A stretch of DNA of 32,258 nt from Lachnospiraceae bacterium (GTDB taxonomy: Bacteria > Bacillota > Clostridia > Lachnospirales > Lachnospiraceae), in NCBI GenBank assembly GCA_009774585.1, contig VSOA01000009.1, positions 1 through 32,258 on the forward strand. The letters run 5' to 3'. Positions 31,490 through 32,258 of the stretch are shown piece by piece. The position numbers were made by a program, and so were the translations under genes. Position 1 is the first letter of the stretch. Each line of letters opens with the position of its first letter. The notes beneath the pieces were generated by a model. It saw nothing but the letters and a program-made list of their open reading frames with translations, ran no database searches and was not told the DNA's origin.

Positions 31490-32258
31490 ATGACTTGTAA
31501 AGAAAAGATATTATCGAACGAGTATGCCGATTTGATTACGGATTATGTCATAGCGGAAGAAATGTCGGCGTCACAGCCTGTTGACTTTTGTTTTCACGGA
31601 ATAGACGCAAATTACGGGGTAGCAAATGTGAACCGCAGCATGATGCCGCCCATGTCCATAGGGTATTACGGGTACTCGGCAATTCCGGCATTATATGGGT
31701 TAATGCAGACTGACGGGGAGACATTTAATCCTGAGAATCTGATAGAAACCGGAAGTATCCGCGTGCAGAATTCTCCGCTGTCATTGCAGGGAGCAGGGGT
31801 AATCATAGGGTTTATTGATACCGGTATAAGCTATGAACTGGATGTATTCAGGCGCGAAGACGGTTCGAGCCGTATCATGTCGATTTGGGATCAGACAATA
31901 CAAGACGGAGAGCCGCCGGAGGGGTTTTTGTACGGTACGGAGTATACGAGAGCAGACATTGACCGTGCGCTGCAGACGGCTGTGCCGGAACAGATTGTAC
32001 CGTCCGTTGACGTAAACGGTCATGGAACCCGGATGGCATCCGTGGCGGCCGGCAGTATATTGAATCAGGGATTAACTTTTATAGGAGCGGCGCCGCAGGC
32101 CGACATTGCCGTGGTGAAGCTGAAGGAAGCGAAACAGTATTTGCGGGACTATTATTTGATTGCTGAGGATGCGGTCGCCTTTCAGGAAAACGATATTATG
32201 GAAGCAGTCAAATATCTGGAACGTATGGCGATAGCCCTGCGCAGACCGGTAGTGATCG
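31490..32258 (+). CDS. S8 (subtilisin-like) serine protease, 3' end cut by the window edge
   Basis: There are 256 complete codons, and the frame is open to the window end. The ATG at 31490 is the first possible start after an in-frame stop at 31484; no good ribosome binding site precedes it, so a slightly later start is possible. GFIDTGI carries the catalytic-type D110 and VNGHGTRMASVAAG the catalytic-type H178. The serine lies beyond the window. The wide spacing between Asp and His and the N-terminal block (about 100 residues before the Asp, no signal peptide visible) resemble the Csp-type subtilases common in Clostridia. The role cannot be read from the part seen. It follows HtrA and ClpX, giving a cluster of three proteolysis genes. 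Confidence 0.85.
   Translation, partial: MTCKEKILSNEYADLITDYVIAEEMSASQPVDFCFHGIDANYGVANVNRSMMPPMSIGYYGYSAIPALYGLMQTDGETFNPENLIETGSIRVQNSPLSLQGAGVIIGFIDTGISYELDVFRREDGSSRIMSIWDQTIQDGEPPEGFLYGTEYTRADIDRALQTAVPEQIVPSVDVNGHGTRMASVAAGSILNQGLTFIGAAPQADIAVVKLKEAKQYLRDYYLIAEDAVAFQENDIMEAVKYLERMAIALRRPVVI

Overview
The window reads as a chromosomal segment of a low- to mid-GC Gram-positive, most likely a clostridium of the Lachnospiraceae type. The evidence is GGAGG-type ribosome binding sites, sigma-A-like promoters, single-membrane envelope proteins (LCP, GH25 lysozymes with Big_2 and cell-wall-binding repeats) and an S8 protease of clostridial style. This assignment is inference. No rRNA, tRNA, transposon, CRISPR array or phage gene was seen. 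Apart from two genes at the extreme left, everything is on the + strand.

Layout. (1) 1-551: the first codons of a minus-strand gene and a small minus-strand zinc-ribbon protein. (2) 802-4269: a large membrane-anchored GH25 muramidase with a long acidic cytoplasmic repeat tail. (3) 4347-17590: a probable long operon holding the dTDP-rhamnose genes rfbB, rfbA and rfbC, a second GH25 protein overlapping rfbA, an ABC polysaccharide exporter (Wzm-like permease, Wzt-like ATPase with a C-terminal domain), a methyltransferase fused to a degenerate kinase-like domain, and two large family 2 glycosyltransferases (GT2). (4) 17749-25932: phosphoglucomutase, three more GT2 enzymes, an initiating polyprenyl-phosphate sugar transferase and an LCP ligase, with several own promoters and terminators. 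(5) 26049-29531: glmS and an HtrA-type protease. (6) 29756-32258: a divergent ClpX and the start of an S8 protease.

How it fits together. Phosphoglucomutase supplies glucose-1-phosphate, RfbA/B/C convert it toward dTDP-rhamnose (the last enzyme, RfbD, is not in the window), and GlmS feeds amino-sugar precursors. The WcaJ-like transferase can start a chain on undecaprenyl phosphate, the GT2 enzymes extend it, Wzm/Wzt export it and the LCP protein can attach it to peptidoglycan. There is no Wzx or Wzy, which agrees with ABC-dependent export of a cytoplasmically completed polymer, plausibly a rhamnan.

The most interesting proposal is that the methyltransferase/kinase-like protein next to a Wzt with a C-terminal domain is a Gram-positive counterpart of WbdD, the chain-terminating and length-setting enzyme of E. 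coli O8/O9a. Three neighbouring GT2 proteins also show complementary loss of one of two tandem GT2 domains, and the intergenic gaps carry repeated hairpin elements.
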